Source: Trileptium ribeirensis (lineage: Eukaryota > Nematoda > Enoplea > Enoplida > Thoracostomopsidae). From it: 64,000 bases of DNA. The position numbers and the translations under genes are program-made. The notes beneath the pieces were generated by a model, which searched no databases, had not been told where the DNA came from, and saw only the letters and a program-made list of their open reading frames with translations. The first letter of the stretch is position 1; each line of letters begins with the position of its first letter. The stretch spans positions 1-64,000 of the forward strand of contig JASANE010015991.1 in NCBI GenBank assembly GCA_030248225.1, in the 5' to 3' direction. Shown here piece after piece: positions 46,471 to 59,269 of the stretch.

Positions 46471-46544
46471 GTTTCCATTTGAAAAATAAAAATCATCAAA
46501 ATTCCTGGTCGGAATTTTGATCATTTTTATTTTGCAAATGGAAC
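46471..46544. repeat. Strong hairpin, ~35-base arms, 5-base loop
   Basis: Left arm TTCCATTTGAAAAATAAAAA then TCATCAAAATTCC; right arm GGAATTTTGATCATTTTTAT then TTTGCAAATGGAAC. They pair with about three mismatches across a TGGTC loop. It follows an unrecognised 102-codon ORF (46158-46466) by 5 bases. Confidence 0.7.
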
Positions 46545-46559
46545 TTTGGGTTATACACG

Positions 46560-49500
46560 ATTTAAATTTTAAGTGGGAGCAAGCCCATTTTGGGCCACCG
46601 AGTAAACGAACCCGGTTGAGTTCTATTTAGAAAATCGATGTGTCTCTATACTTCAGCAAAATTTGAACAAAATTCATGGAGGGGATTTTGAGGTGGAGCG
46701 TCCTATTTTCGAGTCACGGAGTTCATGGACCTAATAAAATATTATTAAATTTTGAGGTCGTGTCTGAAAGATCGTATCTCTAGGTGTTACTGAAAAAATT
46801 CTTGAACTGAATTTTGCGCCGTACGCGTTGGCCTACTTACAATTACTGCTAACAGTGGCTCGTGATACAACTCCACGAATGTCTAAATACGGTAATATAT
46901 GTATGTATGTGTAAATCGAATACAAAGCTTCATGGTCATGCACAAGATCAAAAGGTTGGAAAGGGATGATAGTTTTTGTTCCAGTTATATATAAAATATA
47001 TCAAGAAAAGTTTTATTTAACCTTGGTCGGCTTATAGCTCCTAACTTGACTCAGGGAACCGCACTTGCGTACTGCTTTCTCCGCCGATTATCCATCGTCC
47101 ACCCGTAAGATCATTCAAGCGAGATGCAATATCAAAAAGCCAACCGAAAACTCAAGCCAAACAGCACTAATAATAACCGAGAGAGAACCGGTTAGTAAAG
47201 TCGACCGATTTTTTCGCTGCCGAAGTCAAACTGAACTACGGAGTTCCGGTCTTTTCAGAAAATATCCAATAAAATTTTGGTTTAGAATGGCTACCATAAA
47301 CCTGTAGCGGCCCCAGTCCAAAGGACATTCTCCTCGTAATTAGGTGGATTTATTGGGTCGTTAAAGCGTAATTAGTCTGTTTGGGGACTCCAAATTTTGA
47401 CAACCTCTCCGATGGCCCAGATCTTAGTCAACAAAATCGTCTTTTTTCGAGAAGATTTGCTCCAATTTTCCAGACGGTGTAATTCCCTAACCTTCAACGG
47501 CCCTTATCTCCGTTTTAATCCTAATTTATTAGGTTTTAATTCTAATATTACTAATTTTAATATTAATTTAATATTTACTTAATTTATAAATTAATATAAA
47601 TTACCAATATTAAGTACGGTAAGTCTATTACTATATTATTAACCCCTCGCCACACATGTAAATAACCTCATACTTACCTATTAAATTATATTAGCAAACG
47701 TAATAAATTACAAATTTGGGCGGAGCAACAGCTAGATTATTTAACATCTTACTCGTGTGTTTCAACTAACTATTTAAATCAATTTATAATAAGTATCATG
47801 TTTTAGGCAATTGATATCAAATCCCCCATACAAAAAGCTCACTAGCTAAAAAATTAGCTATTTAGCTAAGTAAATTACCTAATAAGCACCCATGATAAAA
47901 TCATAGAGCTTTAAACGCCACATATTCATAATCAGCGACGTCGAAAACCCCAAGCGAAACAAATTTGCAATTTTGAAGTGATTATAAAATTTGCATAAAA
48001 TTACCTCATTACCTAGTTAATTAATCAACTAATTAGCATATACTGCCAGGTGTTAGAGCTTCAGAAATGTTATATTCGTGATCATTGGCATAGAGAACCC
48101 CCGGGCGCAAATTATTTTTAATTTTGAGCAGTTTGAAAATTTTCAAAAAATTAGCTAACAATTAATTAGTAATTAGCTATTTAACTAATTAACATGTTTT
48201 CAACTTCCTCGAATAGTAAGTAATGTAGTATATGTACCAAAATAATATCTTTACACTAATTATTTATTGAAAAATGTGCAATGTTTGTTTGAAAATATTA
48301 AAAATAGGCTAACACACTTAAATAATTAGGCAATTACTAATTAACTAAAGGAAATTTTCACAAAATCCATGTCTTGCACCTGTCCGATATGAGGCCTTTC
48401 AAATAAAAAAGTTTTCTAAAATTGGCCCAGTGTATTATTGAGGAGTTCAACGGACGGACAGTCGATGCCGAATTTTCCATCTCTGACGAAAACAAAAACG
48501 TTTCGCTTAATTACTTTATTATAAATATATAATTATTAAATTTATAATTACGTTACTAATATTTACTTCTAAATATATAAATATCTTATAATTTTAATAT
48601 TAAATTAATATATACATGCGCCAAAAGGCTGGATAGACATACCATATTTACATAAATTTAATATTAAACTTATTAGTTAACTACTTTATTTAATTAACAA
48701 TATATTGATAAAATTTTTATATTAAATATATGTATTTATTATACTTATAGACTGATAAATAAATATATACTTATATACCTATGGGGTGGGCCAAGCGTCT
48801 GTGTAAACAACACGTCGAAAAGCAAACAAACGCGGGTCCCGGGTGCGAAATGGGGTTCTAATTGCTAAAACGCTCCAAGACATCAAACGGGCCTCGGATT
48901 TAGAGTCGGCTCTTCCATCCGAGCATTTTGATACTCAATACCCACCAAGATTCACACCAAGAAGAGGAGATTGCCCTCCGGGGGGGAGCCCATTCCGACT
49001 AACGGTAAAAGATCGAAGGCTTTAGGGACCTTCAGCGGGTTCGGATCAATTTTTTGTGGGTGGAGAGGTACGTTTTGTGTCGAATTTTACGAGGGGAACA
49101 CAGCGATAACATGCGCATAATGAAAATTTTCCCAATTTTCACGATAGTATATACTGCACCCAAGGTGACCACTGTGGGATCAAGGCAAACCTTATGGCGG
49201 GAAGCCCAAATATAATATTTTTATACATAAACGTAAAATAATTAACTTTAATTTGGTCAATACCCATTTTTTAGGGTATTCCCAATTACCATTATAAATC
49301 CTGATTGGAGTTGCACGCGACCTGTCTCATGGAAAGGATTGAAAAATTTCGTATTAGAAAATGTGATCATTTCTAACAAATTTTCAACAATTCCGAAAGT
49401 TACGGACATGAGCCGAGTAAAGACCCACAATTCCGAGGATTTGAAATTGTCATTTTGAAATTCATCTTATCAGCTAACTTAGCCAGTAAAATGAAAACTG

Positions 49501-49740
49501 GTAGCTGATATTTTATTTAATTTTGCAAGTTGTCAATGTCTTCTACAAACTTCAACACTGGTAAATTTGGCAAAGGGTAAATTTTACAAAAAATTTTCAG
49601 AATTTTGACTCAATTACTGTTCGCTTCACGGCAGGCACCACATTTTTTGGAAGTACCCATATGGGTCAGCGCTATCAAGACGGCTTCCCTACTAAGGCCG
49701 AATTTTCCTGCGAATTTGGTTACGTTGGGAGGCGCACAGT
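46560..49740. other. Intron with AT-rich blocks
   Basis: AT-rich blocks at 47510-47640 and 48480-48790, and an ATTAGCTAATTAAC-rich stretch at 47820-48350. No gene was recognised. Confidence 0.45.
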
Positions 49741-50018
49741 CCTACCAATAACTCGCTGGTCGGGAATTGTAAGGTATCACAAAATACCGCACGACACCCA
49801 GCCGGCGACATATATATGGCAATAATCCGTATATGGAGTAGAATCAGAAATTAATACTGTTGCAACATAAATATCGATATGTAGTGCAAAATGGACGATC
49901 GCGGTCAGTAAGGTACTGCGAGGTACCTCACCAAGCCCGACCGAACGGTAACGACAATTGAACTTTATGAGCACTAATAAACAAGCGATATAATATAATA
50001 TGAAAGGTATAAAATAAG

Positions 50019-50160
50019 GGTACATTTAGGTTCATACAAGTATATCAATGAAACAATATACAGCGTATAGGTACGTTTAAGTTCATACAGTTATATCAGC
50101 GACACAATATACGGCACAAGGTATATTTAGGTTCATACAGTTATATCAACGAAATACGTA
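50019..50160. repeat. Minisatellite, three ~50-base units
   Basis: Units start GGTACATTTAGGTTCATACA (50019), GGTACGTTTAAGTTCATACA (50070) and GGTATATTTAGGTTCATACA (50120), each followed by GTATATCA or TTATATCA and GAAACAATAT-like sequence. Confidence 0.85.
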
Positions 50161-51346
50161 CGACAATGTATTCAAAATAGTAATAGAGGATAATAATACA
50201 ATGCACGGTATCTGTAGATATGTCTTTATGGCGCCAATAAGCGTTACAATGAGCATGTAACAATGGTAACGAATAATAATCATAATAATGGTAACGACTC
50301 ATAATAATACAACAAAAGTACACAAGGATAACAATACTTCGATTCATCTGATGAAAAATTCCTGCGGTCATAATTAAAGAAATACCTGTATAATATATAT
50401 ACCTTCCGGTCAAGCTGATTCAGACATCAGTCGAACGTATATAAGAAACCGTCGAAATTGTCTTGATCCAGGATTGCGATATAATACATTAAACTATTCG
50501 TAAATATTATTGTATGCATCATATGACAATAACTGTAGAACTTATCCTTAGCTCAGTCTATTAGAAAACCATGCACTGGGCATCGTATAGTCTATAACGG
50601 CTAGTTGAGACAAACAAAAAAATTTTTAAGGTTACAAAATGGCGGATGCATGTAGTATTGGGATGCATTGGGTGGTGGTTTTGGTATCACTTTTATAACT
50701 ATGCAATGAATTCATATAGAAATGCCATCAATGCAACGTTATGCATCCGACTGATTCAGTATGATTCATAGTTTTAAGTTTTATGAAGAAATTTTTATTA
50801 ATTAGCAAGATAAGGGTATCTAAATATCTAAATAACAAATCGCTAAATCGTAGACACACGCCTATTCGGCCGGGAAAGGGGTCGCTAAATTCATTCAAAA
50901 AATTGAGCTTAAGAATTAACTCATATGACAGTGCGTAGTTCAAAATTCCTATATGTTGCCAATTATTTTTACGCCGTATTAGTTTATCTGTCTCGTAACG
51001 ATCCAGCACGGAGCTGTAATATTACTATAGTTTATAAATATTATAATTATAAATTTAATATTAAAATATAGGTTATTTATATATTAATCAAGTAAATTTT
51101 ATATATTGAAATAGTATTCCTTATATATAAGCATATATGTATATCAATGTTTAGGAAATTCTATAATTATAAAGTAAAATAATATATAGTTAATAATTAA
51201 AATTTGTAATGTACTATTATTATATAATTTGGGAACATTTGGTCGAAAGCTACGGTTTTGGAGAGATAAGAGTTAAGGGGATTTAAGGGTCTGGAGAATT
51301 GGGATAAATCGGCGAGGAGTAGTAGTAGTAGAAGAATGATGGAGGG

Positions 51347-51610
51347 TTAAATAGTTGCATTGACTAACCGCTCAGACCAGAAGTGGCCCATTGCGAAACC
51401 CTGCATAAATATAAATTTCCAAAAAAAAGTTCTATTAAGGAAACCTAAAATTTTATTTGGTTGAAGATCGGGGGCAGTATGAAGCAATACACCTTTACCA
51501 AAGAATTTCCTCCTTAAATCAACAAATTTACTACATTTGAGAATAAGGTGTGATGAAGTGCCAAGTTCATTTGGACACCAGTTGCAGAAATCATTTGCGA
51601 TAAGTTTCAT
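51347..51610 (-). pseudogene. LINE C-terminal zinc-knuckle remnant
   Basis: The reading FCNWCPNELGTSSHLILKCS gives C-x2-C-x8-H-x4-C spacing, the C-terminal knuckle of R1/I-type LINEs. The frame then continues to TAA at 51347. Confidence 0.75.
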
Positions 51611-51849
51611 GATATTTAAATGTTTATTCCAGTAAACAATGTCCTGTTATTGCTCTAACTACTTGCATCATACGTTTTTTTAATTTACACACATAGGATG
51701 ATAATTTCGTTTTAATTCTAGGCAGAAATATCCGAGTTTGGCGACAGGACGCGCCGTCTTCCCAACTTTTATGCCACTGCGTCTCGCACCACTGCTTAAT
51801 GCAAACTAATCCCTATTACAGGTTCACATCCAATAAATCTTGCGGATGC

Positions 51850-52332
51850 ACCACTTTTAGCAAGGTCATCGGCAATTTCATTACCGGTAAAATCACTATG
51901 TCCGGGAATTCATGCTAATGTTACTTGATTATATGTCAGTAGTTTAACTAGCGACAGCCTACATTGCCTAACTGTATCAGACTTAATTGAGCAACTTATA
52001 ATAGCTTTAATAGCAGCTTGACTATCACTAAATATGAAAACGTGCTTCTTTTTAACTCCTCTACCCATTAGGTGCAGTACACACTGATCAATGACCATAA
52101 CTTCTGATTAAAAAATACCACAATATTGACCTAAGGAAATATACCATTGGGACCAGATTAGAATATAAATCACTGCACCTGAGCTTCTGTTAGTTGTATT
52201 ACCATGATCCAAGCGCGAGCCGTCTGTAACGCAAACTATTGCATTACTAGACATATGATCATCTAGACTATAATCACCTCTATTTGGTATAACAATGAAA
52301 CACTCACAATTGGACAAAAGTTCTTTTTGCAC
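51850..52332 (-). pseudogene. LINE RNase H remnant
   Basis: Motifs in order: VCVTDGSR, FIFSDSQAAIKAI and, after a stop, IPGHSDFTGNEIADDLAKSG. These correspond to the catalytic Asp/Asp and the terminal GN.IAD.LA block of retroelement RNase H. Two frames and a stop interrupt it. Confidence 0.8.
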
Positions 52333-53762
52333 CGGTCTGAAGGCATGTTAATAACAGAAATTGTTTCAGTAGCAGTACCAGCAATCTTAAAATGTTCTAT
52401 ATTAAGACACTGTCCCCAATAATTTGAGACTTTTATTCGGCTGAATTCTTTTAAAGCAGATTCCAAACACTTAAGTGGCAATGGTTTTAACTTTATAATA
52501 GCTTCCATGCCCTGTGTAGGGGTTGATTTCAGGGCACCAGTTATATATAGCAGGGCAAGCCTTTGAATAATTTCTATTGGTATGGATAGTTGTTTTATGC
52601 CACCATACAATAACACCATATAAAAAGCTAGACAAGACAACGGCTTTACATCCATTACAACATTATCCATAGTTAGAGTTGGCAATACCTCTGGATTACG
52701 TTTGCGGCTGAAGCAAACTAATACTGATTTGGACGGTTGTACTTTTAAACCATTTCTAGAATACCAGTCATCAACTGTTTTCAAAGTATGTTGAAGCCTT
52801 AAACCCGCCAGTCTGACATTGGAACCTTTAGCTAACATGGCTAAAATCGAGTAAGCTTGTCCCAATATATATGGGCTTCTGAGGCTCCACAACAGATCAT
52901 CTACCAAAGTCCAAAGCAGGGGCGAAATAACACCTCCTTGAGGACAACCACAGTTAACTCTGACATAAACAGTACTAGTCATAACAGATGGTACTTCAAA
53001 CCGACTTTTAAGCACGTTTATTATAAACATAGAGAAACCGGAATGTGAAATCTGCAAAGCGCATGTTCAATAGCCATAAAAGATGTGTTATTGAAAGCCC
53101 CGCTAATATCCAGAAAAGCACCAATCATACTATTGCATTTAGAAAAACCTTGTTGTACTTTATTAACTAAATTGTGAAGAGCTGTGTTAATAGATTTCCC
53201 AGCTATATAGGCATGTTGATTATGTTTTAGTGGGTAACTGCAAAGTATTTTTCCCGAATGTTGTACCTATTATTTTCTCCATTATTTTAATCATGAACGA
53301 TAGTTCTATAAGCCTTAGGTGACATATAGTCATCTTTATAAGGCTTTGGTATAAACACAGTTCTGGCTAACCTCCACGGTGCAGGTATATATCCTTTAAA
53401 TACGCAGATTTTAAAAAGATTAATTTATCAACTAAGATATGGGCACCAGTTTGTAGATATATCGGATAAATACCATCAATACCAGGAGCCTTAAAAGGTT
53501 TTAGGGTATTGATGGCCCAAATTACCATGTCCGGGTTAAACATTTCGTTTGCAAGTTTAAGAGACGCTGAGTTACCCCTACCTACTGTACCTCTCACATT
53601 TGGGGATGTACCAAATTCGCAATTCTGAAAGTGCTCATTTAACAGTAAGTATAAAAGCATCCTTATTGAAATTATCTGGCAGGAAAATTGCCGATTTTGA
53701 TTAGGTAAGATCGGGACCAGGGATCGTATGACAAAATTTGGGGCCTCGCAGACGACACTCAT
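52263..53762 (-). pseudogene. LINE reverse transcriptase remnant
   Basis: Parts are in different frames (53762-53367; about 53390-53060; 53057-52263). GCPQGGVISPLLW and the thumb region are well kept. Where the family has its YxDD catalytic box, the frame reads GQAYSILAMLAKGS, so both Asp are gone. The first palm motif survives as FLDISGAF. It is inactive. Confidence 0.85.
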
Positions 53763-53839
53763 TAAAATTAACTAGCGTTTTAAGTACATTTAATCTAGAT
53801 GGATTTGTGTTGGTTTACGCTAGCAGTCACGATTTTAAA

Positions 53840-54330
53840 TTTAATTGTATGAATTAAGGAAAGACCGAAACCCCGGTTCTTATTAAACGGTCTCCGATTG
53901 GCCGGAGATCGGAATCAAAGACACCGACAATCGGAGTTAGCTGTCACGACTAAAGCCGGTGATTCAGTTTGTCTTTGGCGGGGCCGAGTTCGGACGACTT
54001 TACTGCCCCGTCCGACGATTATTTTCTTAGCGAATCTATATGGTTTTTCGTTTGGTTCGAATGGTCTGGTCTCGTTCGTGGTCTGTGGTTGGGTTGGATG
54101 AGGATTGGAGACGGTACGTAATGGTGGGCGCGGGAGGAGGAAGGCGAAAAAATCGGAGACGACCGTTTTCATGACTATGGAAGCCCACCCCGTCTGGTGC
54201 TCCGTTGTCCGTTCGTCTTGGAAATTTGACCCCGAGTGACCTAGAAGAAAGTTTTCATTCTTGCCAGTCATTCTGAATTCCCCTCGGTCTTGGGTTAAGG
54301 GTACAAAATAAACGCGACACTCGCGGATAC
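53840..54330. other. GC-rich segment upstream of the LINE remnant
   Basis: Distinctly GC-rich, with an open minus-strand frame (54271-53915) low in complexity (Pro, Thr, Arg). I see no known domain. It could be another element fragment or the target into which the LINE inserted. Confidence 0.35.
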
Positions 54331-54339
54331 TAATTTTTC

Positions 54340-56540
54340 ATGATTCCCTGAGTCGAGCTAGCAGTTAGGAATTCACCTTGGCAGAGATTAAACAATGCCT
54401 TTCTAGGAAAATATTTAGAATTATCACGCGATCCTTGTTATAATTTTGGTTTCAAGAAGTTTAGTAGCTCAAGATTTCCGCGTACGCGTTTACCGAATTT
54501 ATACATCAACAGAATTGCATACTGGAAATTGCAGTAGTAAACTAAATTAATTAAATTATTCTTGCGCAAAATTCCCTCCAGGAATTTTGCTAAACTTTTG
54601 CTATATATTACTCAAATATTTGGCTTTTCAAACGGAACCCTATGGTTAACAAAACTTAGCCGGATTTAAGAGCCCAGTGACCCACACTTGGGTCGCCCCG
54701 CCTAAAATATCAATCGTTTATAATTCAAAACTCCGCCCAGAAATTTAAATGATTTTTGTTTTACGAGTAGAAACACTTTATATCTTTCATTTGAGACCTT
54801 AAGCCCGGCAAAGCCATGTCTCCTTCAAAGATACGAAAATTAAATCCATGCGGAGTAAAACCAGCGCAGGTTTTTACAAATCTACCCAGTTACAGCTTCA
54901 AGTATAAGCAGATTTAGATTTATTCATCAGGACATTTGTGTTTAAGTTTTGCAGTTTCTTTTCCTTTATGTTTTGGTTTAAATGCAGCACGACTGTATCG
55001 GAGTTGCTAAGCTCCGATCCGTTGGTGCAATTGCGTATTAAATTTACCAGAGTTGATAAATTTAATAGTAAACTGCAAAATTTTATGTACAAATTTTAGC
55101 AGCATCGTGAATGAGATACTATATCAGACATGTCGGGTCTTGACCCGACGGATCGCTTATGCATATGACCTTTGACCTGATCCTTAGAAATAAAGAAAAT
55201 AGGTCCAGCGTATGTACAAATTTTTACATAGAAAGGCTTGCACAATTTTGAGAAATTCAAGTTTTGAGGTTTGCCCTACCATTTTCATAAATGGGGCTAT
55301 GAACCCAGTCCAAAACCGAGGAACCGGTTGTTTTAGGACACGATTTAGGATACTATTCCTAAGGATACTTCGTTACGGTTGCAATGACCGCTGTCACTTA
55401 AAGACAGCAAGTTTCTATTTGGAATAAAGTACTCACGAATAATTATTTTAACATTTTCTGAACCATTTTTGCTCACTTTAGGGCCGGTGACTATGGCTTA
55501 CGATTGATCGTCACCCATTATTCTTACCCTCAAGTGAGTCTTACCTAGTTAAACTAACTTCTAACCCCTGCCCTATACTCCAAAATTGACGCATGAACTC
55601 ATACATTCGTATAATACAGCTCTATATATTGTTACATCGTGTCAGAGGATGTGGAAGTGATAAAATAGTCACATTGGGATTCCCGTTGACGCGTGGTTCG
55701 TCAGCTTTGGAGGATCCCACCCCTACTCAAACACCATCGCTTCGCAGTGATAACGAACGACTCGAAATAGCAAAATTAATTCCCATGAGAAGTAGAGTTC
55801 GGATATACAAGCCGTTAGGAATCAGTACGTTTCAACTGGAACGTAACCTTGAGCTTTATTAGTAAAACGGCTGAGGCAGCGCCTCAGCTGCGAAAAATTG
55901 ACACCGAGAAGAACAGGTCTGGTGTAAGGTGCTTCGGGTAATCGTGGATCGCACTACCTTTTGCTTTTACCTATACCGAGATCAAATTATTAAAATTACA
56001 AGGGTCAAAATTTACTCTGACAAAAAATTTCCCTCGATACTCGCTCTTCAACCAGTTTTACAGTTTAGCAAGAAGAAAAAAATTTTTTTATGGATAAGCG
56101 TAACATTCATACTTGGTAAAGTTAATATTTAATGAACTAGCTCTAGTTTTGAGGAAAATTTTGTTACTCAAACCACTAAATTGTACCATAGTCGTGCTTA
56201 GAACAACTTAAAAATATTGAGATACGTACCAAATATTGCGAGAAAAAAGCGATATGTACCAAAAAACCTGATTTGAAATCGTCGCCTCAGTCGACGACTT
56301 GCGTTCAGTCTTGTCGTCTTAAAAATCGCCGACCATTCAATATGTATATACTATACGACGGACTAGTACGAGATTTAAGAAGGGCTATCACCGTCTATGA
56401 AAATTCGAGGGAAGAGCTTTCCGAACTCGATAGTAGGAGCGGAACGACCCGACTATAAACGTCTTGGGATTGTCGTACCCTGGTGGTGGCCACACTGGCC
56501 ATAAATTATTACTTTCCAAAATCCCCTTGAGCAACCCCAA
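54340..56540. other. Intron sequence, unrecognised
   Basis: No gene recognised. Short GC palindromes occur, such as GCTGAGGC...GCCTCAGC near 55870-55888. Confidence 0.4.
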
Positions 56541-56550
56541 CGATGTTCCT

Positions 56551-56820
56551 GATTGACACTTCCAGTTGGGGTCCCGATAAGGAATAGCGGTATGGTCTCC
56601 TTTGGGCTGCGAGCAATTGACGGATCCATCCTTTCAGGGGACCTGAAAGGTAATATCCAGTAGGCGACGTGTGCAATCCATCCGGAGGGATCCGAATACA
56701 TTCCGTGAAACGCTCCAGTGGCTTGCTATGCACCGACGCTTCTTGGGATCTGCCGAGAGAAATGATTCCGTTAGGTCCGCCCATGATGTTAAGATAGCTG
56801 GGGTCGTATGGGTACTGCGT
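56551..56820 (-). repeat. Dispersed GC-rich repeat family E, copy 2 (inverted)
   Basis: The minus strand is collinear with 42281-42548 (see there). It lacks the TTGA tail: after GGAAGTGTCAATCAGG the sequence diverges. Confidence 0.65.
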
Positions 56821-58169
56821 TTGGAAGTGCGCAGTGCAACAGAGTCACTTTTACAGTAATAGTTGATCCTATGATAGCTATTTCGAAAAATGGAGTGATT
56901 TCTGTGGAACATACTCATACTCGAGAGAAAACATCGATGGGATTTCAATTTTTCTTCACATGTTTGGCGTGAATTTGCTTTGCGTGCTTACTTTCAGCAG
57001 CGAATGTATTACATATATATTAGGTGTCACAACTACATTATCACCCAACCTAGACTATTCATAGTCCACTTGCCAAAGTTTTATTTTCTGTGTTCTGGAG
57101 AATATGAGACATAATCGAAGGTGGGCAATTCTTAAGAGGGCGGCGGGGGCAAATAAGGGAAATTTCAGCGAGTGGATGGTGGCCACGTAAGGGAATACTG
57201 CACCTCACCTGCACCATTGTGGAGATGCCAGCACGGTATAATGACCTATTTTTTGCTAACATAAATAGTTTTTAGCTTTTCATCAATAATCACATATAGC
57301 TGGCGATACGTTATTGATAGACGCGGATTTCCCATAGAAAAGTTCGCACAGCCAAAACAAATGAAAACATAAATTGAAAATCATGAATCGTTTTTGAAGT
57401 TAATCTCTCTCAACAGCGGGTATTGGGAGGAGACATTTCCTAACGCCCCAGGATTTCGGGGCGACCCCAGATAAATTTAGCTTTCACCCAAGTCAACCAC
57501 CAAGTATTTTCAGGACACACCAAAATGATCGTTCTAACAGTTTAAACTAATAATATCGCAAAACTCAATATAACTGCTTATATTTCAAGTATTTATGACC
57601 AAATCCCAAGTAAAATGAAGTATAGGCTGCAGAAATGCGCGTTTTCAGTGCTTAAACAATAAATATGAATCATAAACCGATAAAATGTTGTGAATTCTTG
57701 AAAAGGACAAAAATGTATTTATAAAATCGATTACCAATTGACTTGGAGTAAGGGTTTCCCCCGTTAAACTAGAGGAAATTCCCCAGGTATTCCTAGTTCT
57801 ACCAGGTTAGAGCTGGGCCCCCAGCTCAGGGGCCAAATGTAAAACTTTGGTCCTGTGGAAAGGCCAGTGACCTAACTAGATAGAAACTGTGTCACTTTTA
57901 ATGTACGACATCTATCATACCTGAGGACACCCCTACCCCCGTCCCCGCATCGCTTGCCCAAAATTTTAGCAGAAATTGGTAAATCAAGGCGAAAATTGGA
58001 AAAACTGGTGGTATATAAAATGGGTCGCTGGGGAACTGGGGAATAGTCGTCAACTTTTTTCAGCACGCCCCTGAAACGACCTGCCTCACCGCCAACCCCG
58101 GCTAACGCCCCCTCCGTCGATATCTCAAATCGTCAATATCTATCCATGATAATTTCTTTTTTGTTACAG
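56821..58169. other. Intron sequence, unrecognised
   Basis: No repeats shared with the rest of the window and no exon candidates were seen. CCCC/GGGG-rich phrases occur at 57780-57840. Confidence 0.4.
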
Positions 58170-58365
58170 TTCGAAAAAAGAAAATAACCGCCTGAGTTCA
58201 GAAAACATTCGCCTCGCTGAGTCGAACCGCGACCTAGTTCGACTCAAGGAAGCCATGCTAAATGCTGAAAAGAATTGGGATATTGATACGATCGGCGGAA
58301 GCCTACGCGGCCGAAGTGATAGCAGTATTAGTTTGACATCGGAACAGTCTCAACAATCTCAAATG
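58170..58365 (+). CDS. SLMAP-like exon 16 (coiled coil plus Ser-rich stretch)
   Basis: Acceptor TTACAG, donor GTAATA, 196 bases. The open frame starts after one base (KKENNRLSSENIRLAESNRD), continues LVRLKEAMLNAEKNWDID, and ends in a Ser/Gln-rich tail (SDSSISLTSEQSQQSQM). KKENNRLSSENIRL resembles LKRENVLLSSEL of SLMAP. The other two frames hit stops early. It exits in phase 0, matching the next exon. Confidence 0.85.
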
Positions 58366-59260
58366 GTAATACGATTTTTGTAAAATAATACCGTATGATA
58401 GTTAAACTGTAGAGAAAAGGTTTTTCCGCTAGAAAAACTTACTGTCTTCTCTGGGAATGACTTTTGGAGGAAATGTGGATAACTGTATTCATGTAAACAT
58501 TACGTTACACGTTGGAAAAAGGTGGAACTTGCTGGATACTTAAGTCTGCTGTATAAAAACAAGTTAGTGGACCCTATTTTTATTAAAATAGTCATTGGAC
58601 CCAGACTTGATTTGATTACGATTTCACTTGATCTGGAGCGGGAAAACGAGTGTGTACACAAATTCTAACCATAATAAATAAACGTTTCGTTTACAGATAC
58701 GTATATATAAACGTATATCACGTACATCGCTACTGAGGCTCGGCATGCCGAAGGCGCGCGGAAAATTTTAGCAATTTTGACACGATATAGCAAAATTGAG
58801 TAAAGACTAGGGAAATTGCGAAGGAAAGAAAAATTATTGGAGTTAAAATGTTTATTTCAATCGATAACTTTGTCAAAATATTAGTTTGAGACACAATTTA
58901 CAACAAAACCATACTGGGTCCAGCTTGGACCTCATTGGAAAATAACGGCCTCATTAGAAAATTTTGAGTTTTTAATCACAATTAATGTTAAAAAAATTTT
59001 TTAAGTAAAGTTTTGGGTTAATATTATAAAATTATTAGCTTCTTACTAGGTGTACAGAATAAAATATTTTTGCATAAATCGGTTATTTTTACATGGAAAA
59101 GTAAAATTTCACATGACGAACCTAAAATTTTGCTATTTGGCGCCCGCTCAGAACCGTCTGAAATCTGAGTGCCGTGAATTTCGAGAGTCCAGTAAGTAGT
59201 ACCAAGAGTGCATAAGGGAAGAGTATGACACTTCCCTGCACTCACATGTAAACCCGTGTT
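58366..59260. other. Intron sequence, unrecognised
   Basis: AT-rich; a small perfect palindrome TCGGCATGCCGA lies near 58739-58750. Confidence 0.4.
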
Positions 59261-59269
59261 TGATGACGC

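Larger units (their letters stand above)
51240..53800 (-). mobile_element. Dead non-LTR retrotransposon (LINE with RNase H), 5'-truncated
   Basis: Reading leftwards: an RT palm start (FKAPGIDGIYPIYLQ), FIPKPYKDDY, QHAYIAGKS with FLDISGAFNN, CGCPQGGVISPLLW, the downstream RT (NGLKVQPSKSVLVCFSRKRN), RNase H (TDGS, FSDSQAAIKAI, GNEIADDLAKSGAS) and a C-terminal CNWC...H...C knuckle. This order is typical of I/R1/LOA-group LINEs. The endonuclease and ORF1 are missing, and frameshifts and stops break the reading. The 3' UTR probably reaches about 51240 and includes a TACTACTACTAC-like run. Confidence 0.85.

Noticed and set aside
53915..54271. 118-codon minus-strand ORF in GC-rich DNA
   Set aside because: Low-complexity composition and no family match; GC-rich DNA gives long chance ORFs. 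It could not be tied to the LINE as ORF1.
56453..56948. Overlapping minus-strand ORFs of 80-104 codons
   Set aside because: They coincide with repeat family E and lie in three competing frames, as expected for a GC-rich repeat.
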